Origin: JAGOCV01 sp049445855
GTDB taxonomy: Bacteria; Pseudomonadota; Gammaproteobacteria; Burkholderiales; Burkholderiaceae_C
Reading direction: 5' to 3'
DNA: 64,000 bases
Assembly: GCF_049445855.1 (NCBI RefSeq)
Contig: NZ_JBMSDV010000001.1
Span: forward strand, 1,116,001-1,180,000
The notes under the pieces are model-generated. The model ran no database searches and had not been told where the DNA came from. It was given only the letters and a program-made list of their open reading frames with translations. Positions within the stretch are counted from its first letter, which is position 1. Each line of letters starts with the position of its first letter. Position numbers and translations under genes: made by a program. This document shows positions 56,617 to 64,000 of this stretch, in pieces.

Positions 56617-58751
56617 GCCTGGGCGTCCTTCAATCCAATCAGTTTTTCCTTGAGGCGGGCGAACTCCCTGTCGCCATCCATCGTCTTGCGGTTGGCCGAC
56701 ATCGCCATCGTCGCCTGCGAGCCGCCGCCGTCCACGGGCGCCAGCCAGACCCACAAGCGCCGCTCGCGGATGTAGAGCATGGCAAAAACACCGAGGATCA
56801 GCAACAGGCAGCCCAGATACACGACATTGCGGCCCGGTGCGCGAGCCACCTGGAACACGCTGGCCTGCAGTTGCGTGAATTCCTGCAGGCGGAAAGCCAT
56901 GGGGGCCGGATACACGTGCACATCGCTGAGCGCCAGCACGGCCTGGGTCATGAAGCCGCGCGTCTTTTCATCCGTCGGCAGGGGCTTGAGGCCCGCCTTT
57001 TCGCGGCTCAGTTGCGCCAGTTCGAACAGCGCGCCGTTCAGGATGCGGATCAGCACGTCGCCTGCACGCGCGCGCTCGGCCTCGGGCACGTTGGCCTCCA
57101 TGAAATCGGCAATGGCCTGCAGGCCACCAGTACGCGCCCCGGGCGACTTGCCGGTCTCGCTGCCCGCGAACAGCGCGAGCGCACGGCCGGCCGACTGCGA
57201 CAATTGGTCCGCGAGGCCCGTGCGTGTCGGGTCCACCGCATGGGATGCATAGCGGCGCACGGCCTCGTTGCGCATCGCGGGGTCATCGAGGGCAGCGCGA
57301 AGGCGCAGGAAGCCGTCCAGCTCGCCCTGTTCGTCCGCCGGGATGCGCATGTAACGGAACTGGTCAGCCGGCGTCTCGCGCATGCCCAGCAGGAACACGG
57401 GAATGCCGTCGCCCGTGTCCACCGGCAGCATGTAGTTGTGGAATTCCCGCGCCTGGCCGGCAGCGTCGCGCAATTTGTAGGTGATGCTGGGGCCGACGTT
57501 GCGAAGTTCCTTCTGCGTCACCGTCTTGTTGGCTGCGCCCAGCCGCGCGTCCAGGCTCGCACGCAGGTCGACCTTGCGCACATCGGTGCCTGACTGCGAA
57601 GCGCCCGGCGTGCCTGCGAAATTCTCGACGTTGATCACGCGCAGCGCCGTGTATTCGAGCGTCAGCTTGTCGCTGCCGTTGGTGAGGTCGGAACTGCCCC
57701 CGATCACGCCATCGATCTCGAACGGCTTCGCCTGCGCGGTGAGCGGGATGGACTTGAGCTTCACGCTCGAGCCGCCATCGTCGAAGCTGGACTGGTAGAT
57801 CTCGATGCCCCTGAAGCTCGCCGGATGGTTCACCTCCACCCGCGCTTCCTTCTTCTCGCCGGTCGCCTTGTCGTGGATGACGATCTCGCTCGCGAAGAGC
57901 TTGGGCATGCCGGTGGAGTAGTACTCGACGATGAACTTCTTGAGCTCGATCGCGAATGGCAGGTCCTGCAGCAGGATGCCGTCCGACTGGTTCAGGATGG
58001 CGGTGCTCGACTGCGTGCCTTCGGCCACGAGGATGTTGCCGCGGAACGTCGGGTTGCGTTCGGACAGCCGGTGCTCCGGACTCACGTCAGCGATCATCCC
58101 GCCGCCGGTGTACACACTCTTGCCGCCCAGCCACATCTGCGCGCGAACGATCATGTCGCCGTCGAGCAGGCCACCGAGACAGATCAACACGATGGCACCG
58201 TGCGCAGCGATATAGCCGATCTTGTTGCCCGCACCGGCCTTCGCAGCAACCATCCAGCCCGTGCCTTCGGCCGTCCCGCGTTGCTGCAGCTTCACCTTCC
58301 AGCCGCCACCCGCCAGCATCTGGCCGATGCGCTGCGCTTCGGCTTCGGGCGTGCCGGCCAGATCGGCGCGCGCTTTCTGTCCGAAGGCCTGCAGGCTCTG
58401 CTCGCGGATGTTCTCCCTGTAGGCACGCATCTCCGACAGGATGCGCGGCGTGTTTCGCGTGACGCACAGCGACGTGCTGATCACGAGGAATGCCAGGATC
58501 AGCAGGAACCACCAGGCGCTGTACACCGCGTAGAGACGCGCCGCGCCGAACACCTCGGCCCAGAACGGGCCGAACTGGTTCACGTAGTTGGCCAGCGGTT
58601 GCTGCTGGACCAGCACCGTGCCGATGATGGACGCGATGCAAATCACCGTGAGCAGCGAGATGGCGAAGCGCATCGACGACAGCAGCTCCACCGTCGCGCG
58701 CCATGCGTGCGAACCTGACCTGACGCGAAGTCCGTGGGTGGAAACTGACAT
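56613..58751 (-). CDS. ccs1: Cytochrome c biogenesis protein Ccs1 (ResB)
   Basis: A 712-residue ResB/Ccs1 protein, the partner of CcsB in system II heme handling. It has three membrane helices near the N-terminus (FAISLLTVICIASIIGTVLV, FLLILAFLVISTSLCV and one near 185-205), a large periplasmic domain (about 230-620) and a C-terminal helix (GRNVVYLGCLLLILGVFAML). Together with CcsB and cytochrome c4 it forms a maturation-plus-client cluster. No clear Shine-Dalgarno precedes the ATG. Confidence 0.93.
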   Translation of the reverse strand: MSVSTHGLRVRSGSHAWRATVELLSSMRFAISLLTVICIASIIGTVLVQQQPLANYVNQFGPFWAEVFGAARLYAVYSAWWFLLILAFLVISTSLCVTRNTPRILSEMRAYRENIREQSLQAFGQKARADLAGTPEAEAQRIGQMLAGGGWKVKLQQRGTAEGTGWMVAAKAGAGNKIGYIAAHGAIVLICLGGLLDGDMIVRAQMWLGGKSVYTGGGMIADVSPEHRLSERNPTFRGNILVAEGTQSSTAILNQSDGILLQDLPFAIELKKFIVEYYSTGMPKLFASEIVIHDKATGEKKEARVEVNHPASFRGIEIYQSSFDDGGSSVKLKSIPLTAQAKPFEIDGVIGGSSDLTNGSDKLTLEYTALRVINVENFAGTPGASQSGTDVRKVDLRASLDARLGAANKTVTQKELRNVGPSITYKLRDAAGQAREFHNYMLPVDTGDGIPVFLLGMRETPADQFRYMRIPADEQGELDGFLRLRAALDDPAMRNEAVRRYASHAVDPTRTGLADQLSQSAGRALALFAGSETGKSPGARTGGLQAIADFMEANVPEAERARAGDVLIRILNGALFELAQLSREKAGLKPLPTDEKTRGFMTQAVLALSDVHVYPAPMAFRLQEFTQLQASVFQVARAPGRNVVYLGCLLLILGVFAMLYIRERRLWVWLAPVDGGGSQATMAMSANRKTMDGDREFARLKEKLIGLKDAQA

Positions 58752-58776
58752 GAAGGAGATTGAGGCGCTGGGCGAG

Positions 58777-58813
58777 AAAAAGGGCGGGTCATCCGGAGGA
58801 TGAACCCGCCCTT
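58777..58813 (-). terminator. Intrinsic terminator of the cytochrome c4 gene
   Basis: On the minus strand a stem of about 15 bp with one bulge (58780-58794 with 58798-58813) and a short loop ends in a T-rich run. It lies between the cytochrome c4 stop and the ccs1 start, 25 bases before the latter. Confidence 0.75.
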
Positions 58814-58880
58814 CTTGGGGTTTGTTATCGGCGGTTAGTTCAAATGTGGCCGTTTTCGAAACGGGGCCGTCTGACGCGGA

Positions 58881-59528
58881 TCAACGCAGGCCGGCGATGT
58901 AGTCGGCCACGGCCTTGATCTCGCGGTCGTTCAGCTTGGCGGCAACCTGGTGCATCTGCGTGCTGTTCTTGCGAACGCCGTCGCGGAAGGTCTTGAGCTG
59001 TGCGTCGGTGTAATCGGCATGCTGGCCGGCCAGGCGCGGGTACTGCGCGGGGATGCCCACGCCATTGGGGCTGTGGCAGCCGGCACAGGCAGGAATCTGG
59101 CGGTCGGCAATGCCGCCGCGGTAGATGCGCTCGCCCAGCGTCACCAGGTCTTTTTCCTTCGCGAAGCCAGGCTTGGCCTTCTTCGAGGCGACCCACCAGG
59201 CGATGTTGCGCATGTCTTCGTCGCTCAGGGCCGAGGCGAAACCCTTCATGACGGCGTTGTTGCGCTTGCCGTCCTTGAATTCCTGCAGTTGCTTGACGAG
59301 GTATTCGGGGTGCTGCTGCGCGAGCTTGGGATTGGCCGGCACGGCAGAGTTGCCGTCTGCGCCGTGGCAGGCTGCGCACGTGGCGGTGTAGGTGGCTTCA
59401 CCCTTGACCAGGTCCGGCTTGGCCGCCTTGGCGGGCGCGGGGGCAGCAGGCTTTTCATCCGCCGCCATGCCGACGGTGGAAAACGCTGCAATCAGCGCAG
59501 CAGTCATGAAAGTGGCGAACGACTTCAT
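58881..59528 (-). CDS. Diheme cytochrome c4
   Basis: A 215-residue periplasmic diheme cytochrome c4. The signal peptide ends near residue 22 (GMA-ADEK). Two tandem cytochrome c domains carry CAACH (51-55) and CAGCH (148-152). Downstream methionines in NAVMKGFASALSDEDM and NSTQMHQVAAKLND are likely axial ligands. An Ala/Pro/Lys linker follows the signal peptide. It donates electrons to terminal oxidases in related species. It lies upstream of ccs1-ccsB but is separated from them by a terminator. Confidence 0.94.
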   Translation of the reverse strand: MKSFATFMTAALIAAFSTVGMAADEKPAAPAPAKAAKPDLVKGEATYTATCAACHGADGNSAVPANPKLAQQHPEYLVKQLQEFKDGKRNNAVMKGFASALSDEDMRNIAWWVASKKAKPGFAKEKDLVTLGERIYRGGIADRQIPACAGCHSPNGVGIPAQYPRLAGQHADYTDAQLKTFRDGVRKNSTQMHQVAAKLNDREIKAVADYIAGLR

Positions 59529-59562
59529 AGCGGGGGTAGCTTTATTTGCGCAAAACCGGGTG

Positions 59563-59572
59563 ATTCTACAAT
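59563..59572. promoter_or_regulatory. Overlapping divergent -10 elements (cytochrome c4 / engB)
   Basis: TAGAAT on the minus strand (59563-59568) and TACAAT on the plus strand (59567-59572) overlap by two bases in the 101-base divergent spacer. The -35 regions are weak on both sides. The arrangement suggests mutually exclusive promoters, which is inference. Confidence 0.4.
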
Positions 59573-59629
59573 GCAGGCCGGGCTCAGACCCATTTTTCGC
59601 CGCTTCCGCGGCCCGACCGGATTCCCTTC

Positions 59630-60364
59630 ATGACATCCTCCCCCGCCGCGCCCTCCGGCACGGCCCCGTCCGATCCCGTGACTTCTCCGCCTGCGCCGGC
59701 GGCCGTCACCCCCGTGCACGCCATGGGGTGGATGCATACCGCCCGTTTCCTGACCACCGCGCCGCAACTGCAATACCTGCCGCCGCTGCAGGTGCCGGAA
59801 ATCGCCTTCGTCGGCCGCTCCAACGCCGGCAAATCCACCTGCATCAACACCCTGACGCAGCAGAAGCGCCTGGCTTTCGCGTCCAAGACGCCGGGCCGCA
59901 CCCAGCACATCAACCTGTTCAGCCTCGGCCGCCAGGGCGAGACCGACGCCGTGCTGGCCGACCTGCCCGGCTATGGCTACGCCGCCGTGCCCAAGCAGGA
60001 CAAGATCCGCTGGCAGCAGGTCATGGCGAACTACCTCGTCACGCGCGAGAACCTCACCGGCATCGTGCTGCTGTGCGATCCGCGCCACGGCCTGACCGAG
60101 CTCGATGAAATCCTGCTGGAAGTCATCCGGCCGCGTGTGGAGGAAGGCATGAAGTTCCTGGTGCTGCTCACCAAGGCCGACAAGCTCAACCGCGCCGAAG
60201 CCAACAAGGCCCTGTCCATTGCGCGACTGCAAGCCGGGGGTGGCGAGGTCAAACTGTTTTCCGCCCTCAAGAAACAGGGGGTGGAAGAAGCCGCGATGCT
60301 GCTGTGGAACTGGGCGCACCCGCCAGGCCCGGCCACTGGAACAGCAGTCGACACGACTGCCTGA
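59630..60364 (+). CDS. engB: Ribosome-biogenesis GTPase EngB (YihA/YsxC)
   Basis: EngB (244 residues) is an essential GTPase needed for large-subunit assembly. G1 is GRSNAGKS (62-69), G3 is DLPGYG and G4 is TKADK. The first 30 or so residues are a Pro/Ala-rich extension not needed for the G domain; M32 or M35 would be shorter starts. It is divergent from cytochrome c4. A 20-codon in-frame-terminating reading frame just upstream overlaps its ATG (ATGA). Confidence 0.94.
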   Translation: MTSSPAAPSGTAPSDPVTSPPAPAAVTPVHAMGWMHTARFLTTAPQLQYLPPLQVPEIAFVGRSNAGKSTCINTLTQQKRLAFASKTPGRTQHINLFSLGRQGETDAVLADLPGYGYAAVPKQDKIRWQQVMANYLVTRENLTGIVLLCDPRHGLTELDEILLEVIRPRVEEGMKFLVLLTKADKLNRAEANKALSIARLQAGGGEVKLFSALKKQGVEEAAMLLWNWAHPPGPATGTAVDTTA

Positions 60365-60404
60365 AGTTGCAGGCGGCCTCTCCACCCACACGGAGACCGC
60401 CGCC

Positions 60405-61322
60405 ATGATCGAGACCTTCCAGCAGCCCCTGCCGCACGGCATCACGCTGAGCTGCCGCGCTACCGGCGAACGCGGTCGTCCGGTGCTCGTCTTCCTGCAC
60501 GGTTTCCCCGAAGCCGCGTTCATCTGGGACGAAGTACTCGAGTACTTCGCGGCTCCAGCCCACGGAGGTTTCCGCTGCGTCGCACCCAACCTGCGCGGCT
60601 TCGCCGATTCGAGCAGCCCGCCCGAACCTTCGGCCTACCGCGCGAAATTCCTCGTGCAGGATCTGCTCGCGCTGATTCGCATCGAATCGGGCGATGCGCC
60701 GCTGGCCAGTCTCGTGGCGCACGATTGGGGTGGCGCGGTGGCGTGGAATCTGGCGAACCAGTTTCCCACGCACATCCACAAGCTCGCCATCATCAATTCA
60801 CCACACCCCGGCACCTTCCTGCGCGAGCTCAAGACGAATCCGCAGCAGCAGGAAGCGAGCGCCTACATGAACTTCCTGATCCGCCCCGACGCGGAGCACC
60901 TGCTGGCAGCCGACGACTACCAGCGACTCTGGCCGTTCTTCACCAACATGGGCGGCGACGCCTGGCTGACGCCGGAACTCAAGGACCGTTATCGCGAGGT
61001 GTGGGACAGGGGCCTGACCGGCGGCTGCAACTACTACCGCGCATCGCCGCTGCGTCCGCCGACGCCCGACGATCCCGCTGCGCTGGACATCGAACTACCC
61101 CGCAGCATGCTGACCGTCGACGTGCCGACGCTCGTGCTCTGGGCCATGGACGACACCGCGTTGCCGCCCTCGCTCATCGAAGGGCTGCACGACTACGTGC
61201 CGCAGCTGGACCTGCAGGAGATGCCCGGCGCGACGCACTGGGTGCTGCACGAGCAGCCGGCAGAAGTGATCCGCAGGCTGCAAGGGTTCATCGGCCCGCA
61301 GCGCTGTCCTTCTCCTCAGTAG
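60405..61322 (+). CDS. Alpha/beta hydrolase, epoxide-hydrolase-like
   Basis: A 305-residue alpha/beta hydrolase. The nucleophile is D107 in LVAHDWGGAVAW, the pattern of epoxide hydrolases and haloalkane dehalogenases. The oxyanion motif HGFP is at 32-35 and the catalytic His is in GATHWVLHEQP. The substrate is unknown. It follows engB by 40 bases. Its 3' end overlaps the convergent acyltransferase gene by seven bases. Confidence 0.85.
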   Translation: MIETFQQPLPHGITLSCRATGERGRPVLVFLHGFPEAAFIWDEVLEYFAAPAHGGFRCVAPNLRGFADSSSPPEPSAYRAKFLVQDLLALIRIESGDAPLASLVAHDWGGAVAWNLANQFPTHIHKLAIINSPHPGTFLRELKTNPQQQEASAYMNFLIRPDAEHLLAADDYQRLWPFFTNMGGDAWLTPELKDRYREVWDRGLTGGCNYYRASPLRPPTPDDPAALDIELPRSMLTVDVPTLVLWAMDDTALPPSLIEGLHDYVPQLDLQEMPGATHWVLHEQPAEVIRRLQGFIGPQRCPSPQ

Positions 61323-62182
61323 ACCGGCGGCTCGCCCGCCGGCCGCGTCTTGAACCGCTTGTGCACCCAGTAGTACTGCTCGGGCATGGTGTCGATATAG
61401 CCCTGCAAGTTGAGGTTCATGCGTGCCGTGTCGGCCACCACATCGTCGCTCGGGAAATCCGGCCACGCGGCATGCACTTCGACGTCGTAGCCCTGCGCCG
61501 TCATGCGCACGGTCACGGGCACCACCTTCGCGCGACCGAGCTTGGCGAAGCGCGAGAGCGAAGGCACCGTGGCCGCCGGCACCCCGTAGAACGGCACGAA
61601 GATCGACTCTTCGGCGCCGAAGTTCATGTCGGGCAGCAGGAACAGCGGCTCGCCCGCGCGCAATGCGGACACGATGGTTTTCACGCCGTCGAAACGGTCG
61701 AACAGGCGGATCTCGCCCAAACGCCTTCGCCCTTCGTAGATCCAGTCGTCCACGCGCTTGTTGCGCTGCGGCGTGAAGATGGTGGTGAAGCGGCGCGGCA
61801 CGGCGGCGGACACCGCGCTCCAGGCCGCATCCATGCCATAGAAATGGGGCAGGAAGATCACGGTGGGCGTGTGCCCCTGCAGTTCATCGACCGCACCGAT
61901 GAGATTCAGCCGCGACTTCGTCACCTCGGTGTTGCCGTGCCACAGCCACGAACGATCGAGCCAGGCCTGCGCAAAACAGACGAAGGATGCGCGCGCCACC
62001 TTCGTGCGCCAAGCGCCGGGCTTGTCGGGGAAACACAGCGCCAGGTTCGCGTGGACCACACGACGGCGGGACACCGCGACGATGTACAGGCCCCAGCCCA
62101 GCAGCCAGCCCAGCGCCCGCACCGGGCGCAACGGCAGGTGCGCCAGCACTTTCATGAACCAGATGCCCAGGGACGTGATCAA
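61316..62182 (-). CDS. LpxL-type lysophospholipid/lipid A acyltransferase (second of pair)
   Basis: A 288-residue LpxL/HtrB-family acyltransferase, probably adding a secondary acyl chain to lipid A at the inner membrane. An N-terminal membrane helix (about 17-37) is followed by the catalytic H-x4-D motif in FLPHFYGMDAAW. Later conserved segments are FLLPDMNFG and IFVPFYGVPAAT. The start is a TTG overlapping the upstream stop (TTGA); an ATG nine codons in is an alternative. Which acyl position it serves is not evident. Confidence 0.88.
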   Translation of the reverse strand: MITSLGIWFMKVLAHLPLRPVRALGWLLGWGLYIVAVSRRRVVHANLALCFPDKPGAWRTKVARASFVCFAQAWLDRSWLWHGNTEVTKSRLNLIGAVDELQGHTPTVIFLPHFYGMDAAWSAVSAAVPRRFTTIFTPQRNKRVDDWIYEGRRRLGEIRLFDRFDGVKTIVSALRAGEPLFLLPDMNFGAEESIFVPFYGVPAATVPSLSRFAKLGRAKVVPVTVRMTAQGYDVEVHAAWPDFPSDDVVADTARMNLNLQGYIDTMPEQYYWVHKRFKTRPAGEPPVY

Positions 62183-63042
62183 GCGTTGTCTCCTCGGGCT
62201 GCATTCTCAGCCGGTGCAGAATTGGCGGGATCTTTGTAGCGCGCATAGCCCCAGAGATATTGCGCCGGACACTCGCGGATCAGGCGCTCCATTTCCGCAT
62301 TCACCTGGGCCGCAGCCTGCGTCGCGTCCTCGGCCAGCGGTTCACGCAATGCGCGCAGGTGCACGACGTAGCCGCGCCCACCGGGCAGCCGCTCGCCCCA
62401 CGCCAGCAGCACCGCCGTGCCCGGTTGCCGCGCCAGACGGGCGGACAGCGTCATCGTGTACGCATCCCGCCCGAAAAACGGCGCCCAGACACCGAGCCCC
62501 GAGGGCGGCACCTGGTCAGGCAACAAGCCGACCGCCTGACCGGCCTTCAGCGCCTTGAGCATCTGCTTGACACCTGCCAGTGTGGTGGGCGCCGTCTCCA
62601 GGCCGGGCCGCCCGCGTGCGCTGTCGAGCAATGGACGGAGCCAGGCCTTGCGTGCCGGGCGATAGAGCACGGTGATGGGCCCACGTGCATCGCCATACCG
62701 CCGCGCGTAGCCTTGCGCAGTGATCTCGAAGCAACCCAGATGCGGCGTGAGGAAGACGATGCCCGCTCCGACTGCATGCGCCGCGTCGATCAGCTCCGCG
62801 CCGTCCCAGTGGATGGGCACTTCGCGCCCCAGCCAGAGCCGGGGCAGCTCGGCCACCAGCCGGCCGGTCTGCCCGATGGCGGCGCGCGCATCCGCGCGGT
62901 CGCAACCGGCCTGCGCGGCATTCGCCTGAAAGCGCCGCCGATAGGTCGGCGACAGCAGCCATGCCAGCCAGCCCAGCACGCTGCCTGCGGCATGCAGCAG
63001 CGCAAGCGGAAAGACACTGGCGAGGCGAAAAAGAAGAGTCAC
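62179..63042 (-). CDS. LpxL-type lysophospholipid/lipid A acyltransferase (first of pair)
   Basis: A 287-residue acyltransferase of the same family as its downstream neighbour but clearly diverged. The catalytic H-x4-E appears in FLTPHLGCFEIT. LLPDQVPPSGLGVWAPFFG is the later conserved block. One N-terminal membrane segment is present. The two genes probably add different secondary chains, like E. coli LpxL and LpxM. Its start is close to the metK promoter region on the other strand. Confidence 0.88.
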   Translation of the reverse strand: MTLLFRLASVFPLALLHAAGSVLGWLAWLLSPTYRRRFQANAAQAGCDRADARAAIGQTGRLVAELPRLWLGREVPIHWDGAELIDAAHAVGAGIVFLTPHLGCFEITAQGYARRYGDARGPITVLYRPARKAWLRPLLDSARGRPGLETAPTTLAGVKQMLKALKAGQAVGLLPDQVPPSGLGVWAPFFGRDAYTMTLSARLARQPGTAVLLAWGERLPGGRGYVVHLRALREPLAEDATQAAAQVNAEMERLIRECPAQYLWGYARYKDPANSAPAENAARGDNA

Positions 63043-63050
63043 GAAAGGTT

Positions 63051-63056
63051 TAGAAT
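63051..63056 (+). promoter_or_regulatory. Possible -10 element of metK
   Basis: TAGAAT lies four bases before a long inverted repeat and 165 bases before the metK ATG. No clear -35 is seen. If used, the transcript would begin at the first hairpin of the leader. Confidence 0.4.
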
Positions 63057-63059
63057 CGC

Positions 63060-63211
63060 GCGTGTCGCCGAGTTACAGGACTACTTGCAGGGCGACACGC
63101 ACGACACCGCGTCAACAAGACAGCGATTGTGCCTTGCCCGAAACGGCAATCTGCTAAAGCGTTCGCCAGGCCGTGGGGTCCGGGCAGCGCGCCCGAAGAC
63201 ACCCCAAGGAG
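63060..63211 (+). promoter_or_regulatory. Candidate structured 5' leader of metK
   Basis: Three potential hairpins fill the leader. First, GCGTGTCGCC (63060-63069) pairs perfectly with GGCGACACGC (63091-63100) over a 21-base loop. Second, an imperfect stem spans about 63122-63155. Third, TGGGGT (63174-63179) pairs with ACCCCA (63201-63206), enclosing CGGGC/GCCCG, and its last base touches the AAGGAG ribosome site (63206-63211). This could control access to the ribosome site. I could not match it to a known SAM or SAH riboswitch. Confidence 0.4.
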
Positions 63212-63220
63212 CTCAAGCAC

Positions 63221-64000
63221 ATGGCGAACGACTTTCTCTTCACATCGGAATCCGTCTCCGAAGGCCACCCCGACAAGGTGGCCGACCAGATTTCCGATGC
63301 CATCCTCGACGCAATCTTCGCGCAGGACCCGCGCAGCCGCGTGGCCGCCGAGACGCTGACCAACACCGGCCTGGTCGTGCTCGCGGGAGAGATCACCACC
63401 AACGCGCACGTCGACTACATCCAGGTCGCGCGCGACACCATCAAGCGCATCGGTTACGACAACACCGACTACGGCATCGACTACAAGGGCTGCGCCGTGA
63501 TGGTCTGCTACGACAAGCAGTCCAACGACATCGCCCAGGGCGTGGACCATGCGAGCGACGACCACCTGAACACCGGCGCGGGCGACCAGGGCCTGATGTT
63601 CGGCTACGCCTGCGACGAAACGCCCGAGCTGATGCCCGCGCCGATTTACTACGCGCACCGCCTCGTGGAACGCCAGGCCCAACTGCGCAAGGACGGCCGC
63701 CTGCCGTTCCTGCGCCCCGACGCGAAGTCGCAGGTCACCATGCGTTATGTCGACGGCAAGCCGCACAGTATCGACACCGTGGTGCTGTCGACGCAGCACA
63801 GCCCCGACCAGAGCGAGACGCCTACCAAGATGAAGGCCTCGTTCAACGAAGCCATCATCGAGGAGATCATCAAGCCGGTTCTGCCCAAGGAATGGATCAA
63901 GGACACGCGTTACCTCATCAACCCGACCGGCCGCTTCGTCATCGGCGGCCCGCAAGGCGACTGCGGCCTGACCGGCCGCAAGATCATCGTGGACACCTAC
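63221..64000 (+). CDS. metK: S-adenosylmethionine synthetase MetK (3' truncated by window edge)
   Basis: MetK makes S-adenosylmethionine from methionine and ATP. The first 260 codons are present, about two thirds of the usual 385-395 residues. ESVSEGHPDKVADQISDAIL, the P-loop-like GAGDQGLMFGYACDET, and LRPDAKSQVT are family signatures, and the conserved GGPQGDCGLTGRKIIVDTY runs to the window edge. The ATG is nine bases after AAGGAG. Confidence 0.97.
   Translation, partial: MANDFLFTSESVSEGHPDKVADQISDAILDAIFAQDPRSRVAAETLTNTGLVVLAGEITTNAHVDYIQVARDTIKRIGYDNTDYGIDYKGCAVMVCYDKQSNDIAQGVDHASDDHLNTGAGDQGLMFGYACDETPELMPAPIYYAHRLVERQAQLRKDGRLPFLRPDAKSQVTMRYVDGKPHSIDTVVLSTQHSPDQSETPTKMKASFNEAIIEEIIKPVLPKEWIKDTRYLINPTGRFVIGGPQGDCGLTGRKIIVDTY

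Noticed and set aside
63043..63220. Known SAM or SAH riboswitch before metK
   Set aside because: I looked for the conserved cores of the SAH, SAM-I and SAM-II classes and did not see them. Only the general structured-leader claim is kept.

Overview
The window is a piece of high-GC betaproteobacterial chromosome. Gene content and order (zapD-yacG, secA-argJ, petABC, mla-murA-his-tat, gltBD, pilMNOPQ-aroKB-dgt, cyaY/lptM-lysA, ccs1-ccsB-cytochrome c4-engB, metK) point to Burkholderiales, most likely a Comamonadaceae-like genus. This is inferred from protein families and synteny; no search was run. Almost all of it is core genome. No non-coding stretch exceeds 300 bases; the largest is the 288-base pilM/ponA spacer.

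Layout. 1-798: end of zapD, and yacG. 815-7292, minus strand: mutT, a DUF815 ATPase, argJ, secA and an M23 peptidase, the first three joined by 4-base overlaps. 7324-8910: dciA, tRNA-Thr with its terminator, and the sspAB stringent-starvation pair. 8931-12393: petABC (cytochrome bc1) divergent from mscL. 12442-15490: pdxA, a Nif3-like gene and a DegS-like protease. 15541-32363, all minus: a run that reads in transcription order mlaFEDA, mlaC, mlaB, an ABC-2 exporter, ibaG, murA, hisG, hisD, a small secreted protein, hisCBHAFIE, a DUF4870 membrane protein, a HIT hydrolase and tatABC. 32421-38711: gltBD. 38787-39580: a RAYT (REP-associated transposase) element bounded by inverted repeats. 39557-48838, minus: pilMNOPQ, aroK, aroB, dgt, DUF1415 and a methyltransferase. 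49127-53514: ponA, cyaY (minus), lptM and lysA. 53560-59528, minus: msrPQ, ccs1/ccsB and cytochrome c4. 59630-64000: engB, an epoxide-hydrolase-like enzyme, two LpxL-type acyltransferases (minus) and the start of metK.

The genes serve envelope biogenesis (MlaFEDCAB, MurA, PonA, M23 peptidase, LpxL-like enzymes, LptM, Sec and Tat export, type IV pilus), respiration (bc1, cytochrome c maturation, cytochrome c4) and amino-acid, shikimate and SAM biosynthesis. Two products look like Tat clients of the locally encoded TatABC: MsrP, with a clear twin-arginine signal, and the Rieske protein, with a weaker KR variant.

The most interesting material is non-coding or at gene boundaries: a structured leader before metK; an orphan plus-strand terminator in the pilM/ponA spacer that may end an unannotated small RNA; a palindromic operator candidate inside the petABC promoter; the RAYT element next to the gltB promoter, whose repeat supplies the last codons of a methyltransferase; a tRNA terminator embedded in the end of dciA; a terminator U-tract butting against the mlaF start codon; and a small secreted Rap1a-like gene coupled into the his operon. 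No CRISPR array, prophage or complete insertion sequence was seen.
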